DNA from: Microbacterium sp. 70-16
Lineage (GTDB): Bacteria; Actinomycetota; Actinomycetes; Actinomycetales; Microbacteriaceae
Reading direction: 5' to 3'
Assembly (NCBI RefSeq): GCF_001898315.1
Contig: NZ_MKTQ01000014.1
Coordinates: 471,087-535,086 of the forward strand
DNA length: 64,000 bases
In this document: positions 28,680 to 39,815 of the stretch, piece by piece
Layout: each line of letters opens with the position of its first letter
Numbering within the stretch: position 1 is the first letter of the stretch
Translations under genes and position numbers: made by a program
The notes under the pieces: model-generated
The model's input: only the letters and a program-made list of their open reading frames with translations
The model's database searches: none
Told to the model about the DNA's origin: nothing

Positions 28680-28710
28680 TATGTACGCTCAATGTAGGCC
28701 GCAATGTCAA
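28680..28710 (-). promoter_or_regulatory. Promoter with consensus -35 and long spacer
   Basis: Minus-strand TTGACA (28705-28710) is a perfect -35. The best -10-like hexamers, GTACAT and TACATA (28680-28686), leave an 18-19 bp spacer, which is typical of activator-twisted promoters. ACATTG is repeated 12 bp apart across the spacer. Confidence 0.45.
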
Positions 28711-28732
28711 ACGTGACCATACTGGCGAAACC

Positions 28733-28766
28733 AAAAACGAGAGCCCGGCCGATGGCCGGACTCTCG
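28733..28766 (-). terminator. Rho-independent terminator after tRNA-Ala
   Basis: CGAGAG and CCGGCC arms form a 13-bp stem with one mismatch and a 3-base loop, followed on the minus strand by five T. It is the clearest intrinsic terminator in the window. Confidence 0.85.
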
Positions 28767-28797
28767 TGAGTGACATATCTCGCGACTCATCACACTG

Positions 28798-28870
28798 TGG
28801 ACCTGAGGGGACTCGAACCCCTGACCCCCTGCATGCCATGCAGGTGCGCTACCAGCTGCGCCACAGGCCC
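28798..28870 (-). tRNA. tRNA-Ala (GGC)
   Basis: 73 nt, cloverleaf read by eye: acceptor GGGCCTG pairing with CAGGTCC, D arm GCGC, anticodon stem CCTGC/GCAGG around ATGGCAT (anticodon GGC), T arm AGGGG-TTCGAGT-CCCCT. The CCA is not encoded. Confidence 0.95.
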
Positions 28871-28946
28871 ATTTCTGGGATGTCACCGCTCGCGCGGCAA
28901 CCCCTCGATATTACTACATCGCGGGGCGTGCAACGAATCGGCGCAC

Positions 28947-29321
28947 TCAGTCGGGCGCGTCGACCGGGACAGCCGTCGGGATGACGGGGCAGTCCTTCCA
29001 CAGCCGCTCGAGGCCGTAGAACGTGCGCTCCTGCTCGTGGAAGACGTGCACGACGAGGTCGCCGAAGTCGAGCAGCACCCAGCGAGCCTCGCTGCGCCCC
29101 TCGCGGCGCAGCCGCTTCACGCCCTCTTCGAGCATCGCCTCTTCGACGGCATCCGCGATCGCCGCGACGTTGCGCTCGCTGCTTCCGGTCGCGAGCAGGA
29201 AGGCATCCACGAGCGGCAGCGGCTCGGACACGTCGAACGCGACGAAGTCCTCGCCGCCCTTGCTCTCGGCGGCAGCAGCGGCGATGGTCACGAGCTCGCG
29301 CGTGCGCTCACTTGCCGTCAC
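28947..29321 (-). CDS. rsfS: Ribosome silencing factor RsfS
   Basis: 124-aa RsfS/Iojap protein. It binds uL14 on the 50S subunit and blocks subunit joining in starvation. Motifs include VAFDVSEPLPLVDAFLLATG, SERNVAAIADAVEEAM, WVLLDFGDLVVHVFHEQER and FYGLERLW. Start GTG overlaps the stop of the acidic membrane protein gene (GTGA). It is the last gene of a nadD-membrane protein-rsfS operon, the usual actinobacterial order. Confidence 0.95.
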   Translation of the reverse strand: MTASERTRELVTIAAAAAESKGGEDFVAFDVSEPLPLVDAFLLATGSSERNVAAIADAVEEAMLEEGVKRLRREGRSEARWVLLDFGDLVVHVFHEQERTFYGLERLWKDCPVIPTAVPVDAPD

Positions 29322-30532
29322 TGGAAGGCCCCCGTCACCAGCGCGACGATGAGCACGCCGGTCAGTGCCAGCGCGAGCGCGCCGGCGGTGATCACGAGAG
29401 TCAGCATCAGCCGACTGCCCTTCTCGGGCGCCGGAGGTTTGATGATGTCCTCCGCGCTCTTGATCGTGCTGATCGCGGCACTGGCGGCGATCGGCGTCGG
29501 CGACGACGTCGCCGGCAGCTCGCCGTCGACGAGGATCGCGTCGATCTCCTTGCCGTCGGATGACCCGCGCGACGTGCCGGTCGACCCGAACGCCTCGGGC
29601 AGGTTGTACGTCCCCGTGATCAAGACCTCGCCGGTCGCGGTGACCGGCGACACGAGCGACGCCGTCTCCGGAGTCTGCGACAGGATCAGCGCGTTCGAGG
29701 CCGACAGCGCGCCGGTCGCCGGGCTGCGGGTGAGCAGCTGGTCGAACGACGCGGGCAGTTCCAGTTCGACGTTCTCGCCGGCGAGAAGCTCCGATCCAAA
29801 CGTCGGCGCCACGACGGGACGCGGCTCTTCGGATGCCTCGGGCTCGGCGGACGGCGCTTCGACAGGCTCAGCGGCCTCGGAGGCCTCGACAACGTCGGGA
29901 GCGTCGGCCACCTCCGAGGCGTCGTCCTCGTCCGACGACGCTTCGACAAACTCAGCGACCACGGAGGCGTCGTCCTCGGCCGACGCCGCTTCGACAGGCT
30001 CAGCGACCACGGGGGCGTCGGTCTCGCCCGACGGCGCTTCGACAGGCTCAGCGTCCAGCGGCGCGTCAGCCGCTTCGACAACTTCAGCATCCACGGGAGC
30101 AGCGGCCTCGGAATCGTCGCCGCCCTCGGGGACATCCGCCACGTCGATGACCGCGGCCGGCTCGACCGCGTCGACGGAGTCGACGACATAGGTGTCGCCC
30201 ACGGCATCCGCATCTTCCGGCTCGATGACGGGGACGGATGCCGTGCGCAGACGCTCCTGCTGGCGGGCCGCACGCCGGGTGAGTGCGGGCGCGTGCAGAT
30301 CGACGTCCTCGGCGACCGGCGGCTCTTCGGCGGCCGGCAGCGGTTCGACGGCACGCGGCAGGGGCGCGACCGGCGCCGCCGGCGCGGGCGACTCGTCGGC
30401 AGACTCACTGACTGCAGCGGCGGCGGCTTCCGCCTCTTCGGGCGTGATGATCGGGGTCGACGCAGTGTTGCGCAGCTCGCGCAGCTGGCGTCGGGTCAGC
30501 TGGGGCGTCTCAGGCTCGTCGGGTGTGGTCAT
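29318..30532 (-). CDS. Acidic, repeat-rich single-pass membrane protein
   Basis: 404-aa protein I cannot assign to a family. The N-terminus ([21 protein letters not shown]) is followed by a long Ala/Glu/Val/Asp-rich low-complexity region to about residue 250. That region contains repeated AEPVEA-type units. A more ordered region follows, and a single transmembrane helix ends the protein ([20 protein letters not shown]). The basic TRRQLRELR start and C-terminal anchor suggest a protein sitting on the inner membrane face. The ATG overlaps the nadD stop (ATGA) and its own stop overlaps the rsfS start, so all three are coupled. The frame upstream of 30532 is nadD shadow. Confidence 0.72.
   Translation of the reverse strand: MTTPDEPETPQLTRRQLRELRNTASTPIITPEEAEAAAAAVSESADESPAPAAPVAPLPRAVEPLPAAEEPPVAEDVDLHAPALTRRAARQQERLRTASVPVIEPEDADAVGDTYVVDSVDAVEPAAVIDVADVPEGGDDSEAAAPVDAEVVEAADAPLDAEPVEAPSGETDAPVVAEPVEAASAEDDASVVAEFVEASSDEDDASEVADAPDVVEASEAAEPVEAPSAEPEASEEPRPVVAPTFGSELLAGENVELELPASFDQLLTRSPATGALSASNALILSQTPETASLVSPVTATGEVLITGTYNLPEAFGSTGTSRGSSDGKEIDAILVDGELPATSSPTPIAASAAISTIKSAEDIIKPPAPEKGSRLMLTLVITAGALALALTGVLIVALVTGAFQ
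29857..30089. repeat. Five in-frame copies of a CTTCGACARRCTCAGCG-type repeat
   Basis: Plus-strand copies begin at 29857, 29941, 29989, 30037 and 30073; all spacings (84, 48, 48, 36) are multiples of 12. Read on the minus strand they encode AEPVEA or close variants. The same core is seen twice at the ileS locus. Confidence 0.7.
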
Positions 30533-31125
30533 GCCTCGCTCCGGTACAGGTGATGCTTCGCAATGTATTGGACGACGCCGTCGGGCACGAGGTACCACAC
30601 CGGGTTTCCCTCACGAACCCGCCGGCGGCAGTCCGTCGATGAGATCGACAGCGCCGGGATCTCGAGTTGGCTCACGTCGTCGCTGGGCAGTCCCTCGGTG
30701 TTCAGAACGTGCCCCGGGCGCGACACCGCGACGAAATGCGCGAGCTCCCACAGCTCATCGTGATTGCGCCAGCTGAGGATCTGCGCAACGGCATCCGCGC
30801 CCGTGATGAAGAACAGCTCGGCATCGGGCCGGGATGCCTTCAGGTCGCGCAGCGTGTCGATCGTGTAGGTCGGGCCGTCGCGGTCGATGTCGACGCGGCT
30901 GACGGTGAACCGGGGATTCGATGCGGTCGCGATGACCGTCATCAGGTAGCGATGCTCGCCCTCGGTGACCTTCTCCTTCTGCCACGGTAGACCCGTGGGC
31001 ACGAAGACGACTTCATCGAGGTCGAACGACTGCGCCACCTCGCTCGCGGCGACCAGGTGCCCGTGATGGATCGGGTCGAAGGTGCCGCCCATCACCCCGA
31101 TCCGCGGGGCGCGTGCCGAAGCCAT
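30529..31125 (-). CDS. nadD: Nicotinate-nucleotide adenylyltransferase
   Basis: 198-aa NadD, which converts nicotinate mononucleotide to the dinucleotide in NAD synthesis. The nucleotidyltransferase motif [11 protein letters not shown] is at residues 14-24 and the second motif [10 protein letters not shown] is near residue 167. [12 protein letters not shown] and FITGADA are typical. It is coupled by ATGA to the acidic membrane protein gene downstream. Confidence 0.96.
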   Translation of the reverse strand: MASARAPRIGVMGGTFDPIHHGHLVAASEVAQSFDLDEVVFVPTGLPWQKEKVTEGEHRYLMTVIATASNPRFTVSRVDIDRDGPTYTIDTLRDLKASRPDAELFFITGADAVAQILSWRNHDELWELAHFVAVSRPGHVLNTEGLPSDDVSQLEIPALSISSTDCRRRVREGNPVWYLVPDGVVQYIAKHHLYRSEA

Positions 31126-31135
31126 GAAACCGGCC

Positions 31136-31360
31136 TCAGTGGTGGCCGTGGCCCGCCTGTGCCGCGTCGGGGTGAGCCTTGGCGTAGGCCTCGGCCTTCT
31201 GCGAGTGGCGGTTGGCCACGTTGCGGTAAGACAGCGTGACGAGGCCGAGCGCGATGAAGATGACGAACGCGATCGCGCCGTAGATGAACGTCTCCGCCTG
31301 GACGTTGCCGTGGTGCTCGGCGCCCTCTGCGGCGAGGGTGACGATCGTGGCGAGGGTCAT
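31136..31360 (-). CDS. Small membrane protein with His-rich tail
   Basis: 74-aa protein with one transmembrane helix (about residues 26-46, [19 protein letters not shown]). It has His pairs at both ends, AEHHGN near residue 14 and AGHGHH at the C-terminus. The family is unknown, though its position between proA and nadD suggests a conserved lineage gene. CGGAG lies about 6 nt before the ATG, and a TAAACT -10-like hexamer lies further upstream. The His clusters could bind metal, but that is speculation. Confidence 0.68.
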   Translation of the reverse strand: MTLATIVTLAAEGAEHHGNVQAETFIYGAIAFVIFIALGLVTLSYRNVANRHSQKAEAYAKAHPDAAQAGHGHH

Positions 31361-31399
31361 GCGGACTCCGTTCGGTTCGGGTGATTCAAGTTTAGGTGG

Positions 31400-32659
31400 T
31401 CAGGCGCGGATCTGCCCGGACCCGCGGGCGAGCCATTTCGTGCTGGTCAGCTCGGGAAGTCCCATCGGGCCGCGCGCGTGCAGTTTCTGGGTCGAGATGC
31501 CCACCTCGGCGCCGAAGCCGAACTCGCCGCCATCGGTGAACCGCGTCGATGCGTTCGCCATGACGACGGCGGCATCGACCTCAGCGAGGAAGCGCTCGGC
31601 GCGGGCATCGTCGGTCGTGATGATCGACTCGGTGTGGTGGGTCGAATAGCGGCGGATGTGATCGAGCGCCTCGTCGAGATCGTCGACGACACGCATCGAC
31701 AGATCGAGGCTCATGTGCTCGGTCGCCCAGTCCGCCTCTTCCACTGGCACGGCTCCGGCAACCAGCGCACGCACGGCGTCGTCTCCATGGATCGTGACGC
31801 CGGCATCCTCGAGCGCCGCGGCGACCGGCGGAATGAGGCGCTCTGCGGCATCGCGCAGCACGAGCACCGTCTCGACCGAGTTGCACACGCTCGGCCGCTG
31901 GACCTTCGCGTTGACGACGATCTGCTCGGCCCACTCGAGCGGCGCGGTCGTGTCGAGCACGATGTGCACGACGCCGGCGCCGGTCTCGATGACGGGAACG
32001 GATGACTGCGTCACGACGGTCTCGATCAGCTGCGCGCTGCCGCGCGGCACCAGGACGTCGACGAGACCACGCGCCTGCATGAGGGCGTTCGCGCCGTCAC
32101 GACCGAAGTCGTCGACCGTCTGGATCGCCTCGGGATCGATGCCGTCAGCGGCAAGAGCCGCGCGCATCACGTCAATGAGCGCCGCGTTGCTCGACCGGGC
32201 GGCGGTGCCGCCGCGCAACACGACGGCGTTGCCCGAGCGCAGCGCGAGTGCCGCGATGTCGACCGTGACGTTGGGCCGCGCCTCGTAGATCGAGCCGATG
32301 ACACCGAACGGGACGGAGACCTTCTGCAGCGCAACGTCGTTGTACAGCACCCGCTCGTCGAGAACGCGCCCCACCGGGTCGGGCAGATCGGCGACATCGC
32401 GCACGGCGTCCGCGAGCGCCTGCACGCGCGTCTCGTCGAGACGCAACCGGTCGAGCAGACCCGCCGAGAGGCCGGTCTCGCGCCCGCGCGCCAGGTCTTC
32501 CGCGTTGGCGGCGACGATCTGCGCGGTCGCGGCCTCGAGCCCGTCCGCGATCGCGCGCAGCGCGTGCGCCTTGGCCGCGTCGGTCAGCAGGCCGACACTG
32601 CGCGAGGCATCCTTCGCGCGCACCATGCGCTCGTGCGCTGTCGTCGCGGTGATCGTCAT
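31400..32659 (-). CDS. proA: Gamma-glutamyl phosphate reductase
   Basis: 419-aa ProA, an NADPH-dependent aldehyde-dehydrogenase-fold enzyme that makes glutamate semialdehyde for proline synthesis. The catalytic Cys is in KVQRPSVCNSVETVL; other motifs are GSIYEARPNVTVD and FTDGGEFGFGAEVGIS near the C-terminus. The frame runs upstream to 32776, but ATG 32659 (MTITATTAHERM) matches family starts. TACACT exactly 6 nt upstream with no ribosome site points to a leaderless promoter, although proB lies 44 bp upstream on the same strand. Confidence 0.96.
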   Translation of the reverse strand: MTITATTAHERMVRAKDASRSVGLLTDAAKAHALRAIADGLEAATAQIVAANAEDLARGRETGLSAGLLDRLRLDETRVQALADAVRDVADLPDPVGRVLDERVLYNDVALQKVSVPFGVIGSIYEARPNVTVDIAALALRSGNAVVLRGGTAARSSNAALIDVMRAALAADGIDPEAIQTVDDFGRDGANALMQARGLVDVLVPRGSAQLIETVVTQSSVPVIETGAGVVHIVLDTTAPLEWAEQIVVNAKVQRPSVCNSVETVLVLRDAAERLIPPVAAALEDAGVTIHGDDAVRALVAGAVPVEEADWATEHMSLDLSMRVVDDLDEALDHIRRYSTHHTESIITTDDARAERFLAEVDAAVVMANASTRFTDGGEFGFGAEVGISTQKLHARGPMGLPELTSTKWLARGSGQIRA

Positions 32660-32665
32660 ATCGTC

Positions 32666-32671
32666 AGTGTA
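32666..32671 (-). promoter_or_regulatory. -10 element giving a leaderless proA mRNA
   Basis: TACACT on the minus strand lies 6 nt before the proA ATG, between proB and proA. Confidence 0.5.
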
Positions 32672-32703
32672 CCGAGGGTCCTGATGCGGCGGCGTGCGCA
32701 GCG

Positions 32704-35413
<2,710 letters not shown>

Positions 35414-35431
35414 CTCTGCGTCTCCGAATCT

Positions 35432-35740
35432 TTACTTGATGCCGGTGATCTTGACGCGCGTGAGGTCCTGGCGGTGGCCCTGGCGCTTCTTGTAGCCGGT
35501 CTTGTTCTTGAACTTCTGGATCACGATCTTCGGACCGCGCTCCTCGCCGAGGACCTCGGCGGTGACCTTGACCTTCGCCAGCTTGTCGGCGTCGGTCGTC
35601 ACGGCGTCGCCGTCGACGAACAGGACAGCGGGAAGCTCGATCTTGTCGCCGATCTTCGCCTGCTGGCGGTCGAGCACGACGACCGTGCCGACCTCGACCT
35701 TTTCCTGCCGGCCGCCGGCGCGCACAACTGCGTAAACCAC
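35432..35740 (-). CDS. rplU: 50S ribosomal protein L21
   Basis: 102-aa bL21. It opens with [17 protein letters not shown] and ends in the conserved [20 protein letters not shown] region. Start is GTG 35740. It heads the rplU-rpmA(-obgE-proB) unit and has a long leader with its own promoter. Confidence 0.97.
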   Translation of the reverse strand: MVYAVVRAGGRQEKVEVGTVVVLDRQQAKIGDKIELPAVLFVDGDAVTTDADKLAKVKVTAEVLGEERGPKIVIQKFKNKTGYKKRQGHRQDLTRVKITGIK

Positions 35741-35894
35741 TTCACACCTGTTTCTTCTGTGGAGCGCTCGGCTCCGAATTGTCCTTGTGGGACGTGTACG
35801 TCCTCAGGGAAAGTCATGGTGCGGATGTCCACCGGACGGGCCGGGACGCGACGCACCAAGCGACTACTTTACCGGATGCCGGGCCAAGGGGCAA
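35741..35894 (-). promoter_or_regulatory. rplU promoter and structured leader
   Basis: On the minus strand TTGCCC (35889-35894) and TAAAGT (35866-35871) are 17 bp apart, a good vegetative promoter. Transcription would begin near 35859, giving a leader of about 120 nt. The leader holds two small hairpins, GGACG/CGTCC (35790-35803) and GGAGC/GCTCC (35761-35775). Control by L21 binding is possible by analogy, but I do not recognise a specific leader motif. Confidence 0.6.
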
Positions 35895-35923
35895 AAGCGC
35901 CGCCCGGGCGTGTCGCCGGTCCC

Positions 35924-35929
35924 TACGAT
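35924..35929 (+). promoter_or_regulatory. -10 element of the DUF4031 gene
   Basis: TACGAT lies 6 nt before the GTG at 35936; a leaderless start is predicted. Confidence 0.5.
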
Positions 35930-35935
35930 GGGGAC

Positions 35936-36208
35936 GTGGTGATCCTCATCGACGATGCCCGGTGGCCCGCCCACGGGCGCCTCTGGGCGCACATGGTCAG
36001 CGACAGCGATCTGGCTGAGCTGCACGCGTTCGCTGCCGCCAACGGCATCCCGCCGCGCGCCTTCGATCTGGACCACTACGACGTTCCCGAGGACGCTCTC
36101 CCCCGGCTCGTCGCAGCGGGCGCCCACCACGTCAGCGGGCACGAGCTCGTGCGCCGCCTGATCGCTTCGGGCCTGCGGATCACGGCGCGCGAGCGCCGCG
36201 GCCGCTAG
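35936..36208 (+). CDS. DUF4031 family protein
   Basis: 90-aa protein of the DUF4031 family. Family motifs are visible: ILIDDARWPAHGRLWAHMVSD, ELHAFAAANGIPPRAFDLDHYDVPE (split near the Gly-Ile-Pro) and VSGHELVRRLIASGLR. Function is unknown. The open frame extends far upstream as antisense to rpmA and rplU, but family similarity starts at GTG 35936 or the next GTG. Its TAG and the RNase E TAG on the other strand share the same CTAG at 36205-36208. Confidence 0.85.
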   Translation: MVILIDDARWPAHGRLWAHMVSDSDLAELHAFAAANGIPPRAFDLDHYDVPEDALPRLVAAGAHHVSGHELVRRLIASGLRITARERRGR

Positions 36209-38676
36209 GACTCGCTGACCTCGGGCGTCGCCGGTGTCGCCGCGACGGGCGTTCCGCTGAGCGCCGCCGTCGTCACGCGACGCCGTCCACGACCCTGACC
36301 CGGGGCCTTCGGCTCGGGCAGCGCGCTGAGCACCGAGTCGAGCAGGAGATCCTTCTCGGTCTTGGGCGCGGCACCGGCATCCGACTTCGCACCGTTCTGA
36401 CGCGGGCTGTCGGTGCGCTTCTTGCGCGCCTTCTTCGGCCGCTCGACGGGCGCCGCGAGCGGTGCCTCGAGGTCGATGATCACGGGCGCCGCGGTCTCAT
36501 CCACGGTCGGGTGAATGGTGGATGCCGCGATCTGCGCAAGCGCCGACTTGGCGCCCTCGGTGATCACGTGCGTGCCGCCGTTGCCGTTCGAACCGGATGC
36601 CGTGGCCTGCTGCCGCGGGCGGCGTCCGCCGCCGGACGAACCCGAGCCGGTCTGCTGGTTCGGGCCGCGGTGCTTGACGACGGGGTCGTGGTGCACGATG
36701 ACACCGCGCCCGGCGCAGACCTCACACGGCTCGCTGAAGGTCTCGAGCAGGCCGAGGCCGAGCTTCTTGCGGGTCATCTGCACGAGGCCGAGCGAAGTGA
36801 CCTCGGCAACCTGGTGCTTCGTGCGGTCACGGCTCAAGCACTCGATCAGGCGGCGCAGCACGAGGTCGCGGTTGGACTCGAGCACCATGTCGATGAAGTC
36901 GACGACGATGATGCCGCCGATATCGCGCAGACGCAGCTGGCGGACGATCTCCTCAGCCGCCTCGAGGTTGTTCTTGGTGACGGTCTCTTCGAGGTTGCCG
37001 CCCGACCCGACGAACTTGCCGGTGTTGACGTCGACGACGGTCATCGCCTCGGTGCGGTCGATCACGAGCGAACCACCCGAGGGCAGCCAGACCTTGCGGT
37101 CGAGCGCCTTCTCGATCTGCTCGGTGACGCGGTACCGGTCGAACGGGTCCTGGTCGTCTTCGTACTTCTCGACCCGCTCGAGCAGGTCGGGGGCGACGCC
37201 GGTCAGGTACGCGGTGATCGTCTGGTGCGCGTCTTCGCCCTGGATGAGCATCTTCGAGAAGTCCTCGTTGAAGACATCGCGGACGATCTTGACGAGCAGG
37301 TCAGGCTCGGAGTGCAGCAGCGCGGGCGCCTGGATCGTCTCGACCTGCTGGCTGATGTGCTCCCACTGCGAGGTGAGCCGCTGCACGTCGCGCGTGAGCT
37401 GGTCTTCGGTCGCGCCCTCGGCCGCCGTGCGGACGATGACACCGCTCGACTCGGGCAGCACCTCCTTGAGGATGCGCTTGAGACGCGCACGCTCGGTGTC
37501 GGGCAGCTTGCGCGAGATGCCGTTCATCGCCCCACCCGGCACGTACACGAGGTAGCGGCCCGGCAGCGAGATCTGGCTCGTCAGGCGTGCACCCTTGTGG
37601 CCGACCGGGTCCTTGGTGACCTGGACGAGCACGCGGTCGCCCGACTTCAGGGCGAGCTCGATGCGGCGCGGCTGGTTGCCCGTCTCGACGGCATCCCAAT
37701 CGACTTCACCGGAGTACAGCACGGCGTTGCGTCCGCGGCCGATGTCGACGAAGGCGGCCTCCATCGAGGGCAGGACGTTCTGCACGCGGCCGAGGTACAC
37801 GTTGCCGATGAGCGAGGACTCCTGGCTGCGCGCGACGTAGTGCTCGACGAGCACGTTGTCCTCGAGCACCGCGATCTGGATGCGGCCGTTCTTGGAGCGC
37901 ACGATCATGTCGCGGTCGACGGCCTCACGGCGGGCGAGGAACTCGGCCTCGGTCACAACGGTGCGTCGGCGGCCGGCCTCACGACCGTCACGGCGGCGCT
38001 GCCTCTTGGCCTCCAGACGCGTCGAGCCCTTGATGCGCTGCGGCTCGGTGATGAGCTCGACGGCGCGCTGGCGCGGCGGACGGCCGCCACGCTCGGTGCG
38101 CTCGGCCGCGGGCTGGTCCTCACTGTCGGATGCCGCGGCGGCGCCGCCACGACGACGGTTGCGTCGGCGGGCGCTCGACCCCGGCTCACCGGGCAGACCC
38201 GGCATCCCCGGCTCGTCGCGGTCGTCGCCACGTCCCGGACGCGCCGGGAGCGCGATGATCTCGGGCGCGTAGAACATGAGCTGCGTCGAGACCTGCGAGA
38301 CGAACTCCTCGGGCAGCAGGCCCAGAGAGACGGCGGTCACGGGGGCTGTGGGGGCCTCCTCGGCTACCTCGCCTACCTCCACCTCGGCGGGCTCTGCGGC
38401 CTCGGCGATCGCGATTTCTTCCGCGACGACGACTTCCTCCGCAATCTCTTCCGCGACGACCGCGTCCTCCGCGACTTCCTCGGCGACAGCCGCGTCATCG
38501 ACGATGCTCTCCGCATCGGCCACGACCTCGGCATCCGCCTGGTCCTCGCCGGCGACGATGGCATCCGCTTCGGCGACGACCTCTGACGCGGCGGCCGTGT
38601 CAGCCTCCGGAGTCAGAGGCTGTTCAGCGTCATCGTGGGCGAGTTCGACATTGTCATTGTGCTCATCAGCCATCAC
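36205..38676 (-). CDS. rne: Ribonuclease E/G
   Basis: About 822-aa endoribonuclease of the RNase E/G family, the central mRNA-decay and rRNA-processing enzyme. An acidic Ala/Glu/Val-rich N-terminal region (about residues 1-150) and a basic Arg-rich stretch (about 165-250) precede the catalytic core. The core contains an S1 region (NVYLGRVQNVLPSMEAAFVDIG), the DNase I-like site (VVDVNTGKFVG, VDFIDM) and the zinc-link EPCEVCAGRG. A basic low-complexity tail follows (KKARKKRTDSPRQ). GTG 38676 and ATG 38673 are adjacent; AAGGAG is 7 nt from the GTG. The leader is about 190 nt, which would allow autoregulation as in other RNase E genes (inference). Confidence 0.95.
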   Translation of the reverse strand: MMADEHNDNVELAHDDAEQPLTPEADTAAASEVVAEADAIVAGEDQADAEVVADAESIVDDAAVAEEVAEDAVVAEEIAEEVVVAEEIAIAEAAEPAEVEVGEVAEEAPTAPVTAVSLGLLPEEFVSQVSTQLMFYAPEIIALPARPGRGDDRDEPGMPGLPGEPGSSARRRNRRRGGAAAASDSEDQPAAERTERGGRPPRQRAVELITEPQRIKGSTRLEAKRQRRRDGREAGRRRTVVTEAEFLARREAVDRDMIVRSKNGRIQIAVLEDNVLVEHYVARSQESSLIGNVYLGRVQNVLPSMEAAFVDIGRGRNAVLYSGEVDWDAVETGNQPRRIELALKSGDRVLVQVTKDPVGHKGARLTSQISLPGRYLVYVPGGAMNGISRKLPDTERARLKRILKEVLPESSGVIVRTAAEGATEDQLTRDVQRLTSQWEHISQQVETIQAPALLHSEPDLLVKIVRDVFNEDFSKMLIQGEDAHQTITAYLTGVAPDLLERVEKYEDDQDPFDRYRVTEQIEKALDRKVWLPSGGSLVIDRTEAMTVVDVNTGKFVGSGGNLEETVTKNNLEAAEEIVRQLRLRDIGGIIVVDFIDMVLESNRDLVLRRLIECLSRDRTKHQVAEVTSLGLVQMTRKKLGLGLLETFSEPCEVCAGRGVIVHHDPVVKHRGPNQQTGSGSSGGGRRPRQQATASGSNGNGGTHVITEGAKSALAQIAASTIHPTVDETAAPVIIDLEAPLAAPVERPKKARKKRTDSPRQNGAKSDAGAAPKTEKDLLLDSVLSALPEPKAPGQGRGRRRVTTAALSGTPVAATPATPEVSES

Positions 38677-38875
38677 TGGCGTACTCCTTGCGAGTCGGCT
38701 CCGCGGGCCGGCCCGGGCAAATCTGGCGACGTCGCTCCGGTCCGGAGGTGTCGCGTACTCGTACGGTCTGCAGACTCACCCGCTCGTTGGCGGGGCTCGT
38801 ACTGCGAAGGGCGTTCATCGCCCGAAGTCTTCGGTGATGCCGGGTCGCGGCGCGGCCGCGAGGGCATCGGCCTTC

Positions 38876-38884
38876 ATTATCGCA
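38876..38884 (-). promoter_or_regulatory. Extended -10 promoter of the RNase E gene
   Basis: Minus-strand TGCGATAAT, an extended -10. Transcription would begin near 38869 and leave a leader of about 190 nt before the start codon. Confidence 0.6.
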
Positions 38885-38954
38885 CTTTCCGCTCGCGTTT
38901 GTGCGAAGGTGCGGATCCCGCGCGCGTGACACTCGGGTTCGTGCGCCGCAGCGG

Positions 38955-38963
38955 TGCGATAAT
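38955..38963 (+). promoter_or_regulatory. Extended -10 promoter giving a leaderless VKOR mRNA
   Basis: TGCGATAAT, identical to the RNase E -10, ends 6 nt before the ATG at 38970. No ribosome site is present. Confidence 0.65.
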
Positions 38964-38969
38964 CGCGGA

Positions 38970-39587
38970 ATGCCGCAACGCACGATCGACACCCGTCCGA
39001 ACGCTCTGGCTGTGTGGCTGGTGATCGCGGGAGTCATCGGCTGGGTGGCTGCCTTCGCGCTCACGGTCGAGAAGTTCCACGCGCTCGCGAACCCCGATGC
39101 CGGACCCGCGTCGTGCGACTTCAGCGTCGTCGTGCAGTGCACCGAGAACCTCAACTCGCCGCAGGGCAGCGTCTTCGGGTTCCCCAACCCGATCCTGGGG
39201 CTCACCGGCTGGGTCGCGCCGATCGTCGTCGGCATGGCGATCCTCGCCGGGGCGCGGTTCGCCCGCTGGTTCTGGTGGGCCTTTGCGGCCGGGATCACCT
39301 TCGCCTTCGGGTTCGTCGTGTGGCTCATCGGCCAGAGCATCTACATCCTCGGCACGCTGTGCCCGTGGTGCATGGTGACGTGGCTCGTGACGATCCCGAC
39401 GTTCTTCGCCGTGATGGTCCACCTGCTCCGCTCGGGCGTCGTCTCGCGCGCGCCGCGCGTGCGGGCGATCGGCGCTGCCCTCAAGCCGTGGGTGCCGCTC
39501 ATGACGGTGCTGACCTACGCGCTCGTGCTGCTGCTCGCCCAGCTGCGCCTGGATGCCATCCCCCAACTGCTCGACATCATCTTCTGA
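38970..39587 (+). CDS. Vitamin K epoxide reductase family protein
   Basis: 205-aa membrane protein with five predicted helices. In actinobacteria VKOR homologues reoxidise a DsbA-like protein, using menaquinone as electron acceptor, to drive disulfide formation outside the cell. The loop cysteines are Cys49 and Cys57 (ASCDFSVVVQCTENLNS) and the active-site pair is CPWC at 131-134. No DsbA-like partner is adjacent. The start is fixed by a promoter ending 6 nt before ATG 38970. Confidence 0.93.
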   Translation: MPQRTIDTRPNALAVWLVIAGVIGWVAAFALTVEKFHALANPDAGPASCDFSVVVQCTENLNSPQGSVFGFPNPILGLTGWVAPIVVGMAILAGARFARWFWWAFAAGITFAFGFVVWLIGQSIYILGTLCPWCMVTWLVTIPTFFAVMVHLLRSGVVSRAPRVRAIGAALKPWVPLMTVLTYALVLLLAQLRLDAIPQLLDIIF

Positions 39588-39653
39588 CGCCTGTGCGGGG
39601 GCGCGCGCTGCGCGGGTTGCGTGCTCTGCGAGGCATCCGCCCCGTACTGCAAA

Positions 39654-39710
39654 CGAGGTGGCGCGGCCGACCAGTTGGATGCCTCTGAGCTGGTCCGGCG
39701 CGCCACCTCG
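39654..39710. repeat. 57-bp palindromic element, family C copy 1
   Basis: Perfect 11-bp ends CGAGGTGGCGC / GCGCCACCTCG, 57 bp overall. Pairing continues inward through GACCAG / CTGGTC, giving about 21 bp per arm with few mismatches and a 15-base loop. It is the first of three copies in the 366-bp gap (39588-39953) between the convergent VKOR and ndk genes; beside these and an ndk hairpin I see no other feature there. Confidence 0.75.
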
Positions 39711-39726
39711 ATCTGCGGCGCGCAGA

Positions 39727-39783
39727 CGAGGTGGCGCCGCAGACCAGATGGATGCCCCTGAGATGGTCCGGCGCGCCACCTGC
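39727..39783. repeat. 57-bp palindromic element, family C copy 2
   Basis: Same geometry, 73 bp downstream of copy 1. The left end is CGAGGTGGCGC and the right end GCGCCACCTGC (two outer mismatches). The centre is nearly that of copy 1 (GACCAGATGGATGCC). Confidence 0.75.
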
Positions 39784-39815
39784 GTCCGCGCCGCGTACCC
39801 CCTGGCGCACCCGAG

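Noticed and set aside
35599..35859. 86-codon frame overlapping the rplU leader and start
   Set aside because: Runs in another frame through rplU, has no ribosome site and turns Arg/Ser-rich inside rplU; a shadow.
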